DNA of 35,528 nucleotides from Opitutaceae bacterium (GTDB taxonomy: Bacteria; Verrucomicrobiota; Verrucomicrobiae; Opitutales; Opitutaceae): positions 1-35,528 of the forward strand of contig JAISAX010000592.1 of assembly GCA_031266495.1 (NCBI GenBank), in the 5' to 3' direction. The notes below the pieces were generated by a model. It was given only the letters and a program-made list of their open reading frames with translations. It ran no database searches and had not been told where the DNA came from. This document shows positions 7,112-15,139 of the stretch, piece by piece (position 1 is the first letter of the stretch; each line of letters starts with the position of its first letter). Position numbers and translations under genes: made by a program.

Positions 7112-8927
7112 ACGCGAGCTTGCGGCGGATACGGGCGGCAAACTCACGGACGGTCTTGATTTTCTTTTCTTTCGCCGCGTTTGCGGCCTGTGCGCCCTTC
7201 CCTGTCCCGGCGGCGGCCATCATGGCGACGGGGACAGGATCGGGTGTGATTTTCTCGGCCTGTGCGGGGTCGAGGCGGAATACTTCGACCAGCGTGGCGA
7301 CGACATTGGCGCGAGGCATCTCGCCGGATGCGGCCTTGGCGAGCAGTCCGGTGAGGTCGGTCAGCGTCTTGCCGTCGAGAGTGGAAGCATCGGGCGGCGG
7401 GGGCGGCTCTTTCGATGCCGCGAGGCTGGACAGCATCTCGGTCGCCTGCGGGAAGCGGGTGCCGGTGATGAGTTCCACGGGCACGTCGTACTTGATCGCG
7501 GCTTCCTGCGTGATCTTCGCTTCCTTGGCAAGCTGCTCCACAATATCGTCGTAGTCCTCGCCCTGGTCGCTGTTTTCGGCCACGATCCCGGAAGCGGATT
7601 TCAGGCCGTTGTTGAGAAGCGTAATGTCGGCATCGGTCTGGTAGCCGACATCGGCGGTGATGTACCGGCCAAACGACCAGCGATCCCAGCGCCAGTTTTT
7701 ATGCGGAGGGATTTTGCCACGGGCGATGCCATCGGCGAACACGGAGCGGCGGACGGGGCGAAGCAGTTTCGCGACAAGCGATCCCTGGAATCGCTGAAAG
7801 GTGCGAAGGAGTTGCTGCGTTTCGAGGCGGACGGTCGCGCCGCCGAATCCCGTCATATCAAAGAAGCCGTAGGGGACGTTGAGGCCCATCGCGATGTCGC
7901 GCAGCGAGGTGTCGATGTAATTGACGAACGCGCCGGACGGACGGTTGCCGGTATTGAAGACGGTGACATCCTCGCCATCGGCAAGGCGGATGAGCTTGTT
8001 GCCCTCGACCTGCACGGCGGGCTTGCCGTCCGGCGTGGTGGTCTTGCCGTCCCATTGATTGGCGGAGTTGTAGCGGTTGGCCGGACCGGTCTGTTGCGTC
8101 CTGATAACACCGGCATGGCTTGCCGCCCATTTGGCCGCGCCGCGCTCGAAGGCGAACATTTCGTAGAGGTCGCGGGCTTGCGGGAGGACGGAGCAAAGCC
8201 AGGTGGCGGTACGGTATTCGTCGGTACGGATGGGGTTGGTGAGGTGGATGAAATCGCCAGCGGCCACCTGCCGTTCGAACTTGTAGGTGTTGTTGCGGGT
8301 ACGGTTGAATACGTCGTAGGAGACGGGCTGGCCGAGGTCGTTGATCGTGATGCCGCAGATGTATTTCTCATCCAGGTTGGCCCCGATCTTGTAGGGGTCG
8401 CCGATGCGGTCGGCTTCAATGGACTGGAGGGAGAGCACGTCGCCGTTGCGGACGCGGACGAAGCCAAAATCGCCGTCGCGGAGCATGGAGCGGAAGGCGA
8501 GGCCGACGAGGGTCTGGAAATCGTGCCGCCCGGTGATGTCGGAGTAGTTGGCGCACCAGTCTTCCCAGTATTCCTCGTAAATTTCATCAATCTCCGGGTC
8601 GCCGGTGCGGGACTGGAAGACGATGCGCCCGCACACATACTGCATCATGCGGTCGAGAACGCAGCGAATGATGGGCATGTTGCGCTCAAGGTCGCGGACA
8701 TCCCACATGAGTTCGGTGCGCTCACGGGCCATGCGGGGCGACTCGGACGAGGCATTTTTGGAGAGCCCGCCGGACGAACCGCGCTTGGCGCCGTGGTTGG
8801 CCGCATCGTATCCAAAAAAGTACAGTTTCTCCCGGGCGATGGCGCGGTTGAGCGCGATGCCCGGAGCGACGGCGGCAATGGCACGCTCGAAAAGGTTGGG
8901 ACCGCTTTTCGTGTTCGTATCGCTCAC
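7104..8927 (-). CDS. Portal protein (lambda gpB-like), 607 aa
   Basis: Forms the dodecameric ring through which terminase packages DNA and to which the neck attaches. Features typical of lambda-type portals are an N-terminal ARERTELMWDVRDLERNMPIIRCVLDRMMQYVCG, the early domain FQTLVGLAFRSMLRDGDFGFVRV, DRIGDPYKI, then FIHLTNPIRTDEYRTATWL and a clip/stem region rich in helices. Its length is slightly above the usual ~530 because of a C-terminal tail with a Pro/Ala-rich stretch. The start overlaps the stop of the gpW-like gene by 4 bp. It is the most securely identified head gene besides large terminase. Confidence 0.92.
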   Translation of the reverse strand: MSDTNTKSGPNLFERAIAAVAPGIALNRAIAREKLYFFGYDAANHGAKRGSSGGLSKNASSESPRMARERTELMWDVRDLERNMPIIRCVLDRMMQYVCGRIVFQSRTGDPEIDEIYEEYWEDWCANYSDITGRHDFQTLVGLAFRSMLRDGDFGFVRVRNGDVLSLQSIEADRIGDPYKIGANLDEKYICGITINDLGQPVSYDVFNRTRNNTYKFERQVAAGDFIHLTNPIRTDEYRTATWLCSVLPQARDLYEMFAFERGAAKWAASHAGVIRTQQTGPANRYNSANQWDGKTTTPDGKPAVQVEGNKLIRLADGEDVTVFNTGNRPSGAFVNYIDTSLRDIAMGLNVPYGFFDMTGFGGATVRLETQQLLRTFQRFQGSLVAKLLRPVRRSVFADGIARGKIPPHKNWRWDRWSFGRYITADVGYQTDADITLLNNGLKSASGIVAENSDQGEDYDDIVEQLAKEAKITQEAAIKYDVPVELITGTRFPQATEMLSSLAASKEPPPPPDASTLDGKTLTDLTGLLAKAASGEMPRANVVATLVEVFRLDPAQAEKITPDPVPVAMMAAAGTGKGAQAANAAKEKKIKTVREFAARIRRKLAYD

Positions 8928-9172
8928 GGCTGGACCCCCGAAAAGTCTGCGACAAGGTTTCCGTCACCGACGGACGGCGGAACGCCGCGCTCCCGCTTTA
9001 CCTGGAGCGCAGCGGCGAGGCGGTCGCGCACCTCGGCGGTTGACCTCGCATAGGAGCGGTCGCCTTCGGCCTGTGATTGAAACAGGTTGCGAGATTGTTT
9101 CTGTAACCACGCAATCTCGTCATCGAGAGCAGCAGCGGTGTAATCGCGGTAAATCTGGAGCCAGCGTTCCAT
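8924..9172 (-). CDS. Small head-tail connector (gpW-like), 82 aa
   Basis: A short, highly helical, charged protein (MERWLQIYRDYTAAALDDEIAWLQKQ) immediately upstream of portal with a 4-bp ATGA overlap. That is the position of gpW, the head-completion protein, in lambda-like modules. The internal ATG at 9172 is preferred to the one at 9193, because the extra seven residues (MTRSPAS) look non-conserved and run toward the hairpin region. Identity as gpW is inferred from position, size and helical character. A role in stabilising packaged DNA and building the neck would follow. Confidence 0.72.
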   Translation of the reverse strand: MERWLQIYRDYTAAALDDEIAWLQKQSRNLFQSQAEGDRSYARSTAEVRDRLAAALQVKRERGVPPSVGDGNLVADFSGVQP

Positions 9173-9197
9173 GCTGGCAGGCGAGCGAGTCAACAGG

Positions 9198-9251
9198 AAG
9201 GGCGTCCCAAGCGGGACGCCCTTTAAAGGAGCCGCGCACCGGAGTGCGCGG
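9198..9251 (-). terminator. Two consecutive strong hairpins after the tRNA
   Basis: Read on the minus strand, the tRNA is followed by a perfect 8-bp hairpin (9232-9251, loop 4 nt) and then a perfect 11-bp hairpin (9198-9223, loop 4 nt, core GGGCGTCCC). Neither has a long T tract: only CTTTAAA lies between them and TTCCTGTT after. They may end or process the tRNA transcript, or weaken flow into gpW and portal. Confidence 0.55.
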
Positions 9252-9256
9252 AAAAT

Positions 9257-9333
9257 TGGAAGCAGGGGTCGGATTCGAACCGACGACCTTCAGTTTATGA
9301 GACTGACGAGCTACCGGACTGCTCTACCCTGCT
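9257..9333 (-). tRNA. tRNA with CAU anticodon (Met, or Ile2 if modified)
   Basis: Minus-strand cloverleaf with a 7-bp acceptor stem AGCAGGG/CCCTGCT, D arm GAGC...GCTC, anticodon stem TCAGT/ACTGA around loop CTCATAA (anticodon CAT), and T arm GTCGG-TTCGAAT-CCGAC. The 3' CCA is encoded (complement of 9257-9259). The discriminator base is T, unusual for Met or Ile acceptors, which normally have A. It lacks initiator features such as a C-A mismatch at the first acceptor pair, so it is an elongator type. Lysidine modification of C34 would make it read AUA. Confidence 0.92.
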
Positions 9334-9549
9334 GTGTGATGGACGAAGCGAAGTCAACCGGGACCACCAGCGATCACTCCATTTGCGATAAGCCTTTCCC
9401 CATTTTAAACAGCACCGGCGTTTTTTACGGGCAGGGGTCAGTTCAGTTGTCCAGAAACGAAGCTCGTTCCTGTTCGCCTGTTTTAACTTCCGGAGGATTC
9501 GGGCGGCGTCCCCATACCACTGCCTGTTTTCTGGTGATTTGGTGCTCAT
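9295..9549 (-). CDS. Possible small basic protein, 84 aa
   Basis: An open frame starting 7 bp after the stop of the 221-aa gene. The product is Arg/Trp-rich (RKKRRCCLKWGKAYRKWSDRWWSRL). The last 13 codons run into the 5' half of the tRNA, which argues against it or at least against a functional C-terminus. The spacing suits an operon member, and no other gene fills 9334-9555. No family is recognised. Confidence 0.33.
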   Translation of the reverse strand: MSTKSPENRQWYGDAARILRKLKQANRNELRFWTTELTPARKKRRCCLKWGKAYRKWSDRWWSRLTSLRPSHSRVEQSGSSSVS

Positions 9550-9555
9550 TTTATT

Positions 9556-10221
9556 TCAGATCTCCGCCAGAATCGCCATGAGTTCCTTCCGAAGAGCATC
9601 GCGCAACGTCGGTGTGATCTTTTTACGATCCGCCCCGATGTCGCGCCGCAACTGGCGCACGCGCTCAAGCAGTGTCGTCATGCCCTGGTCCATCGGCTCC
9701 GGCTTGTGAGTGGCGCGGGATTTTTTCAGGGTTTCGCGCAGCACCTTGACCGACAACCCTTCATTCGTCACGCGGGCGATCCACTCCCCGTAGGATTCCG
9801 GAGTGGCCCGGGAGACAATTTCCAGCGCGTGGTTGAAGGTGATGCCGCCGCGCGCCTCGGCAGTCATGTGGGAGCACACGTATTTGGCGTTGCGCAGCGA
9901 GGATTCACTGAGGCCGGTTTCGGCGGCGATGCGCCGGTAAAGCTCGGTCGGCACCTTGCCGCTCCACATGCTGTGCATGTAGTTTTTTATACCATACGCC
10001 AGCCAGTCGCCGACGATGAACATGAGGGAGCCGGTGATGCGGTTGATCTTTTGGCCGATGCCGAGCCATTCCTCGTAATCGATGCCGTCACTGATTTCCA
10101 GACCGGTGACGGCGGGCGAAGCGCGCCCTTCCGGGCGGCTGAACGAGAGGCGGCAGGTGTCAGGCAGCGTGATCAAGTCGAGCTGGACTGCGGTTTGTGG
10201 CGGCATAGATGGCGCAAGCAT
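9556..10221 (-). CDS. Probable DNA-binding protein, 221 aa
   Basis: The middle part (YEEWLGIGQKINRITGSLMFIVGDWLAYG, then TELYRRIAAETGLSESSLRNAKYVCSHM, then ITFNHALEIVSRATPESYGEWIARVTNEGLSVKVLRETLKK) follows a pattern I know from uncharacterised phage and plasmid proteins. In these a helix-turn-helix of ParB-like type is followed by a 'leave or stay' helix bundle. The HTH would be about residues 90-115. The C-terminus is a charged helix. It sits downstream of large terminase, so packaging or late regulation is possible. Its annotated start overlaps the previous gene by 62 bp; ATG at 10206 would reduce this only to 47 bp. Confidence 0.66.
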   Translation of the reverse strand: MLAPSMPPQTAVQLDLITLPDTCRLSFSRPEGRASPAVTGLEISDGIDYEEWLGIGQKINRITGSLMFIVGDWLAYGIKNYMHSMWSGKVPTELYRRIAAETGLSESSLRNAKYVCSHMTAEARGGITFNHALEIVSRATPESYGEWIARVTNEGLSVKVLRETLKKSRATHKPEPMDQGMTTLLERVRQLRRDIGADRKKITPTLRDALRKELMAILAEI

Positions 10222-10570
10222 GGGCGGATTTCAGGTTGCGGTTGGGAGGGAGATGGAGGTCGCGCCGGATTTTTTTGACGCGCTTGGACACGGCTGCCTT
10301 GGAAATGCCATGTCGCTTGCCAACTTCCGTCATGGTTACGCCTTCGAGTTCGGCATCGCCGAGCGCGATATAAAGGCAATCAACGGTGAGGCGGGCGCGG
10401 TCCTGGGCGCGGATGTAGCTGATGAGGCGGCGACCAAATTCAAGGGTATCGGCAAGCCGGTCGGCAAGGGGGACGGCGGGGGATTGTTCCTCGTCGTCGG
10501 CGTCCACGGCGTCGTAGTCGAAATCGACGGACGCAGAGGCGGAATTTTCGAGCGGTCGCAGGGCTGGCAT
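10160..10570 (-). CDS. HTH protein resembling sigma region 4, 136 aa
   Basis: The C-terminal half carries GVTMTEVGKRHGISKAAVSK, a clear helix-turn-helix like sigma-70 region 4 or a transposase/response-regulator HTH, followed by the basic VKKIRRDLHL. The N-terminal half is acidic (DFDYDAVDADDEEQ), as in some phage late-gene regulators. It lies 84 bp after large terminase in the same direction. A role as a regulator of late transcription, or as a second small terminase-like DNA-binding protein, is inferred from the HTH only. Confidence 0.66.
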   Translation of the reverse strand: MPALRPLENSASASVDFDYDAVDADDEEQSPAVPLADRLADTLEFGRRLISYIRAQDRARLTVDCLYIALGDAELEGVTMTEVGKRHGISKAAVSKRVKKIRRDLHLPPNRNLKSAHACAIYAATNRSPARLDHAA

Positions 10571-10654
10571 GGAGCGAATCGAATGTGAAGGTGTGCAGGT
10601 GCCAACGGTCTTGCGGCGGTAAGTTTTGGGCAGGCGGTTCTCGGCGACGAGATG

Positions 10655-12553
10655 TCAGGCCGGAGGTGGCGGGGCAGGCGGAACCATATCAAGGAGACCG
10701 GTCGCCATGGCGCAGACAAACTGCATCCGTTCGCAGGAACCGTAGTGATCGTCGGGACGGATTTGTTCCCATTTGTAGGTAATGGCGCCATCCGCGTCCG
10801 GCTCCTCGCGTCGGCGGTAGGCGGTGATTTGCAGACAGTATTCCGGGAGGTCGGGAGCGTCGGCCAGGATTTCCCATGACGGGCCGATGCCGGCCATGGC
10901 GAGTTCCATGCGTTCGAGCATGGCGGACTTGGAAAAGAGAAGCTGCTGGATGGGGCGCACTCCGGCGGGGCCTTTGCCAAGGTAGGGATCGACAAAAGTC
11001 CATGTAAAATAATGGCGGATACCGTCGATGACGTAGTGCGGCGCCCGGTCGCCTTTCAACGCCTTCCATGCGTAGTTGCCGTTGGGAAGCACGCCGCTTT
11101 CCATGATGTTGGTATAAACTTCGGCGGTGAAGTGGCCGGTGTCGATGGCGATGTTTTCGCGGGAAACGTGCCAGATGGAGGCGGCAGTGTGAATCTCGGC
11201 CATCGACCATGCCCGGCCAAAGGCGAGCAGGCGGGACACGCCGCCGGGAGCCCAGGCGCGGACTACCCAATAGTAGTGACGCCCGCCCTTGCCCTGCACG
11301 TCCACCGTCATGATGCGGCGTCCGCCCGCCTGCTCGGCAGGCCACACCGCGCCGGGATCGTAATCGCCCTTGCTGTTGGCCAGCGTGTCCTCGGCCTGCA
11401 CGTAGCGCAGGCGGTCTTCCCACGAGCGCCCCAGCGTTTCGTTCCAGAACGCCTTGAACGGTTCGAAATTCCCGTGGTCCAGGTGAGCCTTGGCGTGCAG
11501 GAATTCCTCAACGATGGACGCCCACGAAACCCAGGTGGGCAGGAGCGCGTTCCATGTATAGGAACGCAGGTGCGGCGGGGCTTTCGGGTTGTGCGCGACC
11601 CATACGCCGCTTTCGGCCAGCGCCTGCCGGACGGGCGGTGTGTCGTGAACCTCGCGCTTGCAGCACGGCATCCGGTAGCGGACGGTTTTGGCAAGCTCGA
11701 CAAAATCCCACTGGTGATCGGGGCAGGTGGTTTCGTTGGTATCCCAGACGAGGTTTTCAAATTCGAGCGGGGCACGCCCTTCGCAATGCGGGCATTTTAC
11801 GTGGTAGTGGAACTGCGAACCTTTGCGGAATTCGCGGTCCACGATGTCGTCCTTTTTATCCGGCGTGGAGAGGATGACTGTGCGGCTGTTCCACCAGGTG
11901 CGGACGCGCTTGAGCACCATGGGGAGCGCCCACGGCTTCCAGTTGCGGACTTCGTCCAGGAGCAGGTAGCGGCGGGAGCGCGACTGGAGCTTTACCTTGG
12001 AGTTCGCGCCGACGACCTCGAAGGTCATGTCCGGGAAATGGATTTCCGTGGTCTTGTTCAGCGTGCGGTCGGAGGGCATTTTTCGCGCAACCGGTTCGCA
12101 GGCGCGGAAGGCGGGGGTGATGCGTTCGATGGCGATTTTCTGGCCTTCCTCATCGGACGCGGCCACCCACATCGTGGGCGACGGGTCTTCCGAGATGATC
12201 CACGCAGACAGGCCCAGCATGGTTTCCGTTTTTGCCGACTGCGCGGAGCAGAGGCAGGTAATGATGCGGACGCGGTTGTCGGCAAAATCTTCGGTGATCT
12301 GCTTTACCCACGGCGAGTTTTCCGACTGCCAGAGCTGGCCCGCGCCGCGTGACGTAACCATGACGCGGTAGTTTTCTTCTATCCATTGCCACGGCGGGCG
12401 GATGTCGGGCGGACGTAGCGCCTCGACAGCAATGTCGATGGGGCGGCGGACAACCGTGGCGGGCACGAGATGCGCAGTGCCGTCGCTGAGGGTGACATTG
12501 AGAACGGCGCTCCCGCCCGATTGCGAAATGACGTGTGCCTCCGTTACGTTCAT
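10655..12553 (-). CDS. Terminase large subunit (GpA family), 632 aa
   Basis: The DNA-packaging motor and cos/headful nuclease. The ATPase domain shows a variant Walker A (CSAQSAKTE, about 102-110) and Walker B (YLLLDE, 196-201) preceded by the basic SRSRR. Two Cys/His clusters follow (CPHCEGRAPLEF and MPCCKREVHD), common in GpA-type terminases. The nuclease domain begins near RIMTVDVQGKGGRHYYWVV with a candidate metal-binding Asp, and continues with SRENIAIDTGHFTAEVY and later DDHYGSCE. The length is normal for the family. The start overlaps the small terminase stop by 1 bp. A proline-rich tail (VPPAPPPPA) ends the protein. Confidence 0.93.
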   Translation of the reverse strand: MNVTEAHVISQSGGSAVLNVTLSDGTAHLVPATVVRRPIDIAVEALRPPDIRPPWQWIEENYRVMVTSRGAGQLWQSENSPWVKQITEDFADNRVRIITCLCSAQSAKTETMLGLSAWIISEDPSPTMWVAASDEEGQKIAIERITPAFRACEPVARKMPSDRTLNKTTEIHFPDMTFEVVGANSKVKLQSRSRRYLLLDEVRNWKPWALPMVLKRVRTWWNSRTVILSTPDKKDDIVDREFRKGSQFHYHVKCPHCEGRAPLEFENLVWDTNETTCPDHQWDFVELAKTVRYRMPCCKREVHDTPPVRQALAESGVWVAHNPKAPPHLRSYTWNALLPTWVSWASIVEEFLHAKAHLDHGNFEPFKAFWNETLGRSWEDRLRYVQAEDTLANSKGDYDPGAVWPAEQAGGRRIMTVDVQGKGGRHYYWVVRAWAPGGVSRLLAFGRAWSMAEIHTAASIWHVSRENIAIDTGHFTAEVYTNIMESGVLPNGNYAWKALKGDRAPHYVIDGIRHYFTWTFVDPYLGKGPAGVRPIQQLLFSKSAMLERMELAMAGIGPSWEILADAPDLPEYCLQITAYRRREEPDADGAITYKWEQIRPDDHYGSCERMQFVCAMATGLLDMVPPAPPPPA

Positions 12554-13203
12554 CAGGCAGGCGGGGGAGCGGAGGCGGCAACGCCCTGGACGATGTTATA
12601 TGGGGAGGCGGGGATTACGACGGGAGATTCCGTTGCGGCGGGCTGCACGGCAACCGGCAACGGCGGCGAGGGGTCGGCAAGGGCGCGGAGAGCGCGGACG
12701 ATGGCTTCGCGGATCTTGATCTCGGCAGAAGGGATGTCGGGGCTGGCAATGACCGAGGGCGCAAGGATGCCGGGCAACTGGAGCAATGCCTGGCGGACTT
12801 CGGAAAACTTTTTCGCGGCGTCGTTGACAGCCTCCTCGCGGAGGATGTAGCGGCCTTTCTTGACCTCGAATTCCCATTCTTTGGTCTTGCGCTGCACTTC
12901 GAGCAGGAGGGCCTGTTCTTCGAGCTTGCGCATCTGTGCCGGAATGCGGGCGGCGGCTCCGCCTCCGGTTTCGGTTTGCCCCACGGGGCCGACCGTTTCC
13001 AGCCACGCTTGCCATGCAGCGATGTTGTAGCGGCCATCGGCGGTCCGTCCGGGGCAGCCGGGCAGCTTCATGCTGCGCTTGATGTAGGCGCGTTCACGCG
13101 GAGGCAGCAGGCGGGCGGCAAGTTCGGTCTGGTTTTTCGCCCATTTGCTGTTGGAAACCGGCGGCGAAGCGTCGGCGGCGGGGGTTGTCGGCGTGTCGCT
13201 CAT
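12553..13203 (-). CDS. Probable terminase small subunit, 216 aa
   Basis: Directly upstream of large terminase and sharing its stop with that start. It has a Pro/Ala-rich N-terminus, a region SKWAKNQTELAARLLPPRERAYIKRSMKLPGCPGRTADGR suited to DNA binding, then a long charged helix (MRKLEEQALLLEVQRKTKEWEFEVKKGRYILREEAV). That helix is typical of Nu1-like small terminases, which oligomerise through it. The C-terminal ~60 residues are Pro/Ala-rich and low in complexity, probably a linker to the large subunit. It would recognise the packaging site. The start overlaps the 68-aa HTH gene by 4 bp. Confidence 0.75.
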   Translation of the reverse strand: MSDTPTTPAADASPPVSNSKWAKNQTELAARLLPPRERAYIKRSMKLPGCPGRTADGRYNIAAWQAWLETVGPVGQTETGGGAAARIPAQMRKLEEQALLLEVQRKTKEWEFEVKKGRYILREEAVNDAAKKFSEVRQALLQLPGILAPSVIASPDIPSAEIKIREAIVRALRALADPSPPLPVAVQPAATESPVVIPASPYNIVQGVAASAPPPA

Positions 13204-13406
13204 CGGGCAGAGTGAGCGGCAGCGGCCTGAAGCTCGGGGAGGCGGGCAGCATCAAAGACGATGGTTCGCCCGAGTTGCCCGTCCGGTTTCCAGACGCCGT
13301 CACGAACGAGTTTCGAGGCACGTGGCGACGGCACATCGCAACGGCGGGCAAGTTGCGAAAGAGAAAGTAAAGCCTGCGGAAGCGTTTGCGCTTGGTTTGC
13401 ACCCAT
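13200..13406 (-). CDS. Small winged-HTH protein, 68 aa
   Basis: The sequence contains LLSLSQLARRCDVPSPRASKLV followed by RDGVWKPDGQLGRTIVFDAARLPEL, which has the layout of an excisionase/MerR-type winged helix with a strand-turn-strand wing. It is the first gene of the packaging operon and is translationally coupled to small terminase (ATGA overlap). It may help small terminase bind the packaging site, as if the Nu1 winged helix had split off, or it may regulate the operon. The start is only 20 bp from the divergent lipoprotein start. Confidence 0.68.
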   Translation of the reverse strand: MGANQAQTLPQALLSLSQLARRCDVPSPRASKLVRDGVWKPDGQLGRTIVFDAARLPELQAAAAHSAR

Positions 13407-13426
13407 GCGCGTGCTTGGGTGTCAAC

Positions 13427-13816
13427 ATGCAACCGTGCCTTCGTTTCCTGCTACTTTCCCTTGGGGTAATCATTACGATTGCCATCTCCGGATGTGTGCG
13501 CGATCCATCCACCGATACCGTTGCCAATGCCCTTGTTGAACTCCGGAAAATGGAAAGCTATACCCGGACCGGAATCAGTTATGACGAATACAGCAAGCGC
13601 ATGTTGGATTTTACCGCGACAATCGACGCCATTGCCCGGAAGGCCGATTACGATACCGGAGTGAAAATCAGAAACGCAGCGGCCCCTTATAACGCTGCGT
13701 TGGAACGATGGAAGGAGCATGTAGATGGAATCCGCATAACAGAAGAAATCAATAATGAATTATCCTATTATTGGAGTACTGGAAGTGAACGCATCATAAA
13801 GCTAAAGGCACCTTAA
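13427..13816 (+). CDS. Small lipoprotein, 129 aa
   Basis: The N-terminus MQPCLRFLLLSLGVIITIAISGC is a clear lipoprotein signal peptide with an ISGC lipobox, so the mature protein would begin at Cys23 and be membrane-anchored. The rest is soluble and helical with no family I recognise. The reading frame is open far upstream, but only the ATG at 13427 gives a signal peptide. It lies next to an AT-rich gene and at the turning point between the divergent modules. This is typical of a 'moron' gene expressed in the lysogen or early, for example for superinfection exclusion. That role is inference only. Confidence 0.72.
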   Translation: MQPCLRFLLLSLGVIITIAISGCVRDPSTDTVANALVELRKMESYTRTGISYDEYSKRMLDFTATIDAIARKADYDTGVKIRNAAAPYNAALERWKEHVDGIRITEEINNELSYYWSTGSERIIKLKAP

Positions 13817-13829
13817 CCAACATTAAACA

Positions 13830-14699
13830 ATGAACATCCCCTCTCTTGAAGCACAAAATGAATGGAGAGAAGCCATTAGTGCTTATATCAATCAAGATAT
13901 TGAGTTTAGCCACGTTGCTAAGGAACTAATCCCTCAAATAAATATGGAAACCGGAATTTTGATGACGGAAAATGAATTTCGTTTGTTTGCTGAAGGATGG
14001 GGTGTCGGGCAGATTTCCTGTTCCAGAAGCATAGGCATTCCCAAGAACGCCATAAATCGAGATGCCAAAAAATTAGTATCAACTTTTCATGGAGCATACG
14101 AACAGAATCAATTACTTGATTTTGTAGGAGGACTTTTTACGCATGGATTTGCTGGCATATCCAAATCAGTCCGTGATCAAAAACGTATACCAGAAGCAAA
14201 AGAATTGATATTTAGACATGCGCGTGGATTATCAGATTTAAAAGACAAACTAACACAATACCCGGAAACTGCATACATTGGTGGGCGCAGGCACATTCTA
14301 TCCATGGAAACATGTGATGTTAACAGTTCAATGTTTCCAGACATCCAAGATAAGAATTATTTTTCAGATACATATGATTTGGCCGAGGAAATAATTGAAA
14401 ACACTAAAGCCTTAGTATCACAAGAAACAATAGATGGCATTGAAGCAGGATTTGAAATTGAAGCAATTTTACAAAAATCAGATAGTGCCGTTGAACTTTT
14501 AAAACAAATTAAAAACGCCAATAATGAAGAAGAGATACAAAACTTCTCGTATTGTTTACCAGAATTCAAAGATCTCTTAACAGAAATTGAGTTATCGATT
14601 GATGAAGCGGCTGAAAATCCAGACTCAGCGATAACCAAAATCCAAGATGCGCACCTGCTTTTCCATTTCCTACTAGGAAGATTTTTGCCGCAGCGATGA
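13830..14699 (+). CDS. Unknown AT-rich gene, 289 aa
   Basis: No family recognised. Composition sets it apart: roughly 35-40% GC by eye and A-ending codons, against about 55-60% GC around it, which points to recent acquisition. The product is acidic and helical, with a possible zinc- or DNA-contact region absent. Residues ~45-70 (ENEFRLFAEGWGVGQISCSRSIGI) and ~100-120 (LDFVGGLFTHGFAGISKSV) include a Gly-rich hydrophobic patch. It follows the lipoprotein by 13 bp and its stop overlaps the next start (ATGA), so the three genes are probably one transcript. A host-interaction or exclusion role is possible but not shown. Confidence 0.72.
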   Translation: MNIPSLEAQNEWREAISAYINQDIEFSHVAKELIPQINMETGILMTENEFRLFAEGWGVGQISCSRSIGIPKNAINRDAKKLVSTFHGAYEQNQLLDFVGGLFTHGFAGISKSVRDQKRIPEAKELIFRHARGLSDLKDKLTQYPETAYIGGRRHILSMETCDVNSSMFPDIQDKNYFSDTYDLAEEIIENTKALVSQETIDGIEAGFEIEAILQKSDSAVELLKQIKNANNEEEIQNFSYCLPEFKDLLTEIELSIDEAAENPDSAITKIQDAHLLFHFLLGRFLPQR

Positions 14700-15139
14700 C
14701 CACCGATCCGCTAAAACAACTCATTGCCGCCATCACGGCAGAAACCGGATGCGAAAAAATTCCCTCCGGTTACGATCTGCGTGATCCTGTCATCAGCCGA
14801 GAACTACTGGATCAACCGGTGGCGCATTTCAAACTGAGTCCGCCCGAAACGATCCAAACTTACCTTGATGGATTGGGCCGCCCGGCAACAGCCACGGAAG
14901 AGGAAATTGTCTGCGATTTTCTTGACCGGATTTTTGACCTGGCTCCCCGCTTCTGCACAGTGATGGACCTGAACACGCGAGAAATTTGGGTGACACAAAC
15001 CGAGGAAGAAACACGACGACGCCAGCACGAACAACGAAACCGACCCGCATCGGAAACTCCCAAAACAACCTACGACCTTCACCAACTGCATGGCCTCGAA
15101 AACCGTATCCAGAAAGGCAACAAAAAGCGCCACGGCTAA
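14696..15139 (+). CDS. Unknown protein, 147 aa
   Basis: No family recognised. The N-terminal ~110 residues look folded (LIAAITAETGCEKIPSGYDL, EEIVCDFLDRIFDLAPRFCTVMDLNTREIWV). The C-terminus is charged and low in complexity (EEETRRRQHEQRNRP). GC content returns to the level of the surrounding phage, so the acquired block ends near 14699. The start overlaps the upstream stop by 4 bp. The 3' end overlaps the next gene by about 50 bp, longer than usual here. Confidence 0.62.
   Translation: MTTDPLKQLIAAITAETGCEKIPSGYDLRDPVISRELLDQPVAHFKLSPPETIQTYLDGLGRPATATEEEIVCDFLDRIFDLAPRFCTVMDLNTREIWVTQTEEETRRRQHEQRNRPASETPKTTYDLHQLHGLENRIQKGNKKRHG

Noticed and set aside
7095..9053. Plus-strand open frame of 652 codons opposite portal
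   Set aside because: It is antisense to the portal gene, which has clear family marks. The translation is a Gly/Val/Asp-rich shadow.
9257..9333. tRNA as a prophage attachment site
   Set aside because: The complete tRNA lies within the packaging module, no integrase is nearby and no second copy of its 3' end was seen, so it is a phage gene.
11012..12352. Plus-strand open frame of 446 codons opposite large terminase
   Set aside because: It mirrors the terminase codons and shows no motifs.
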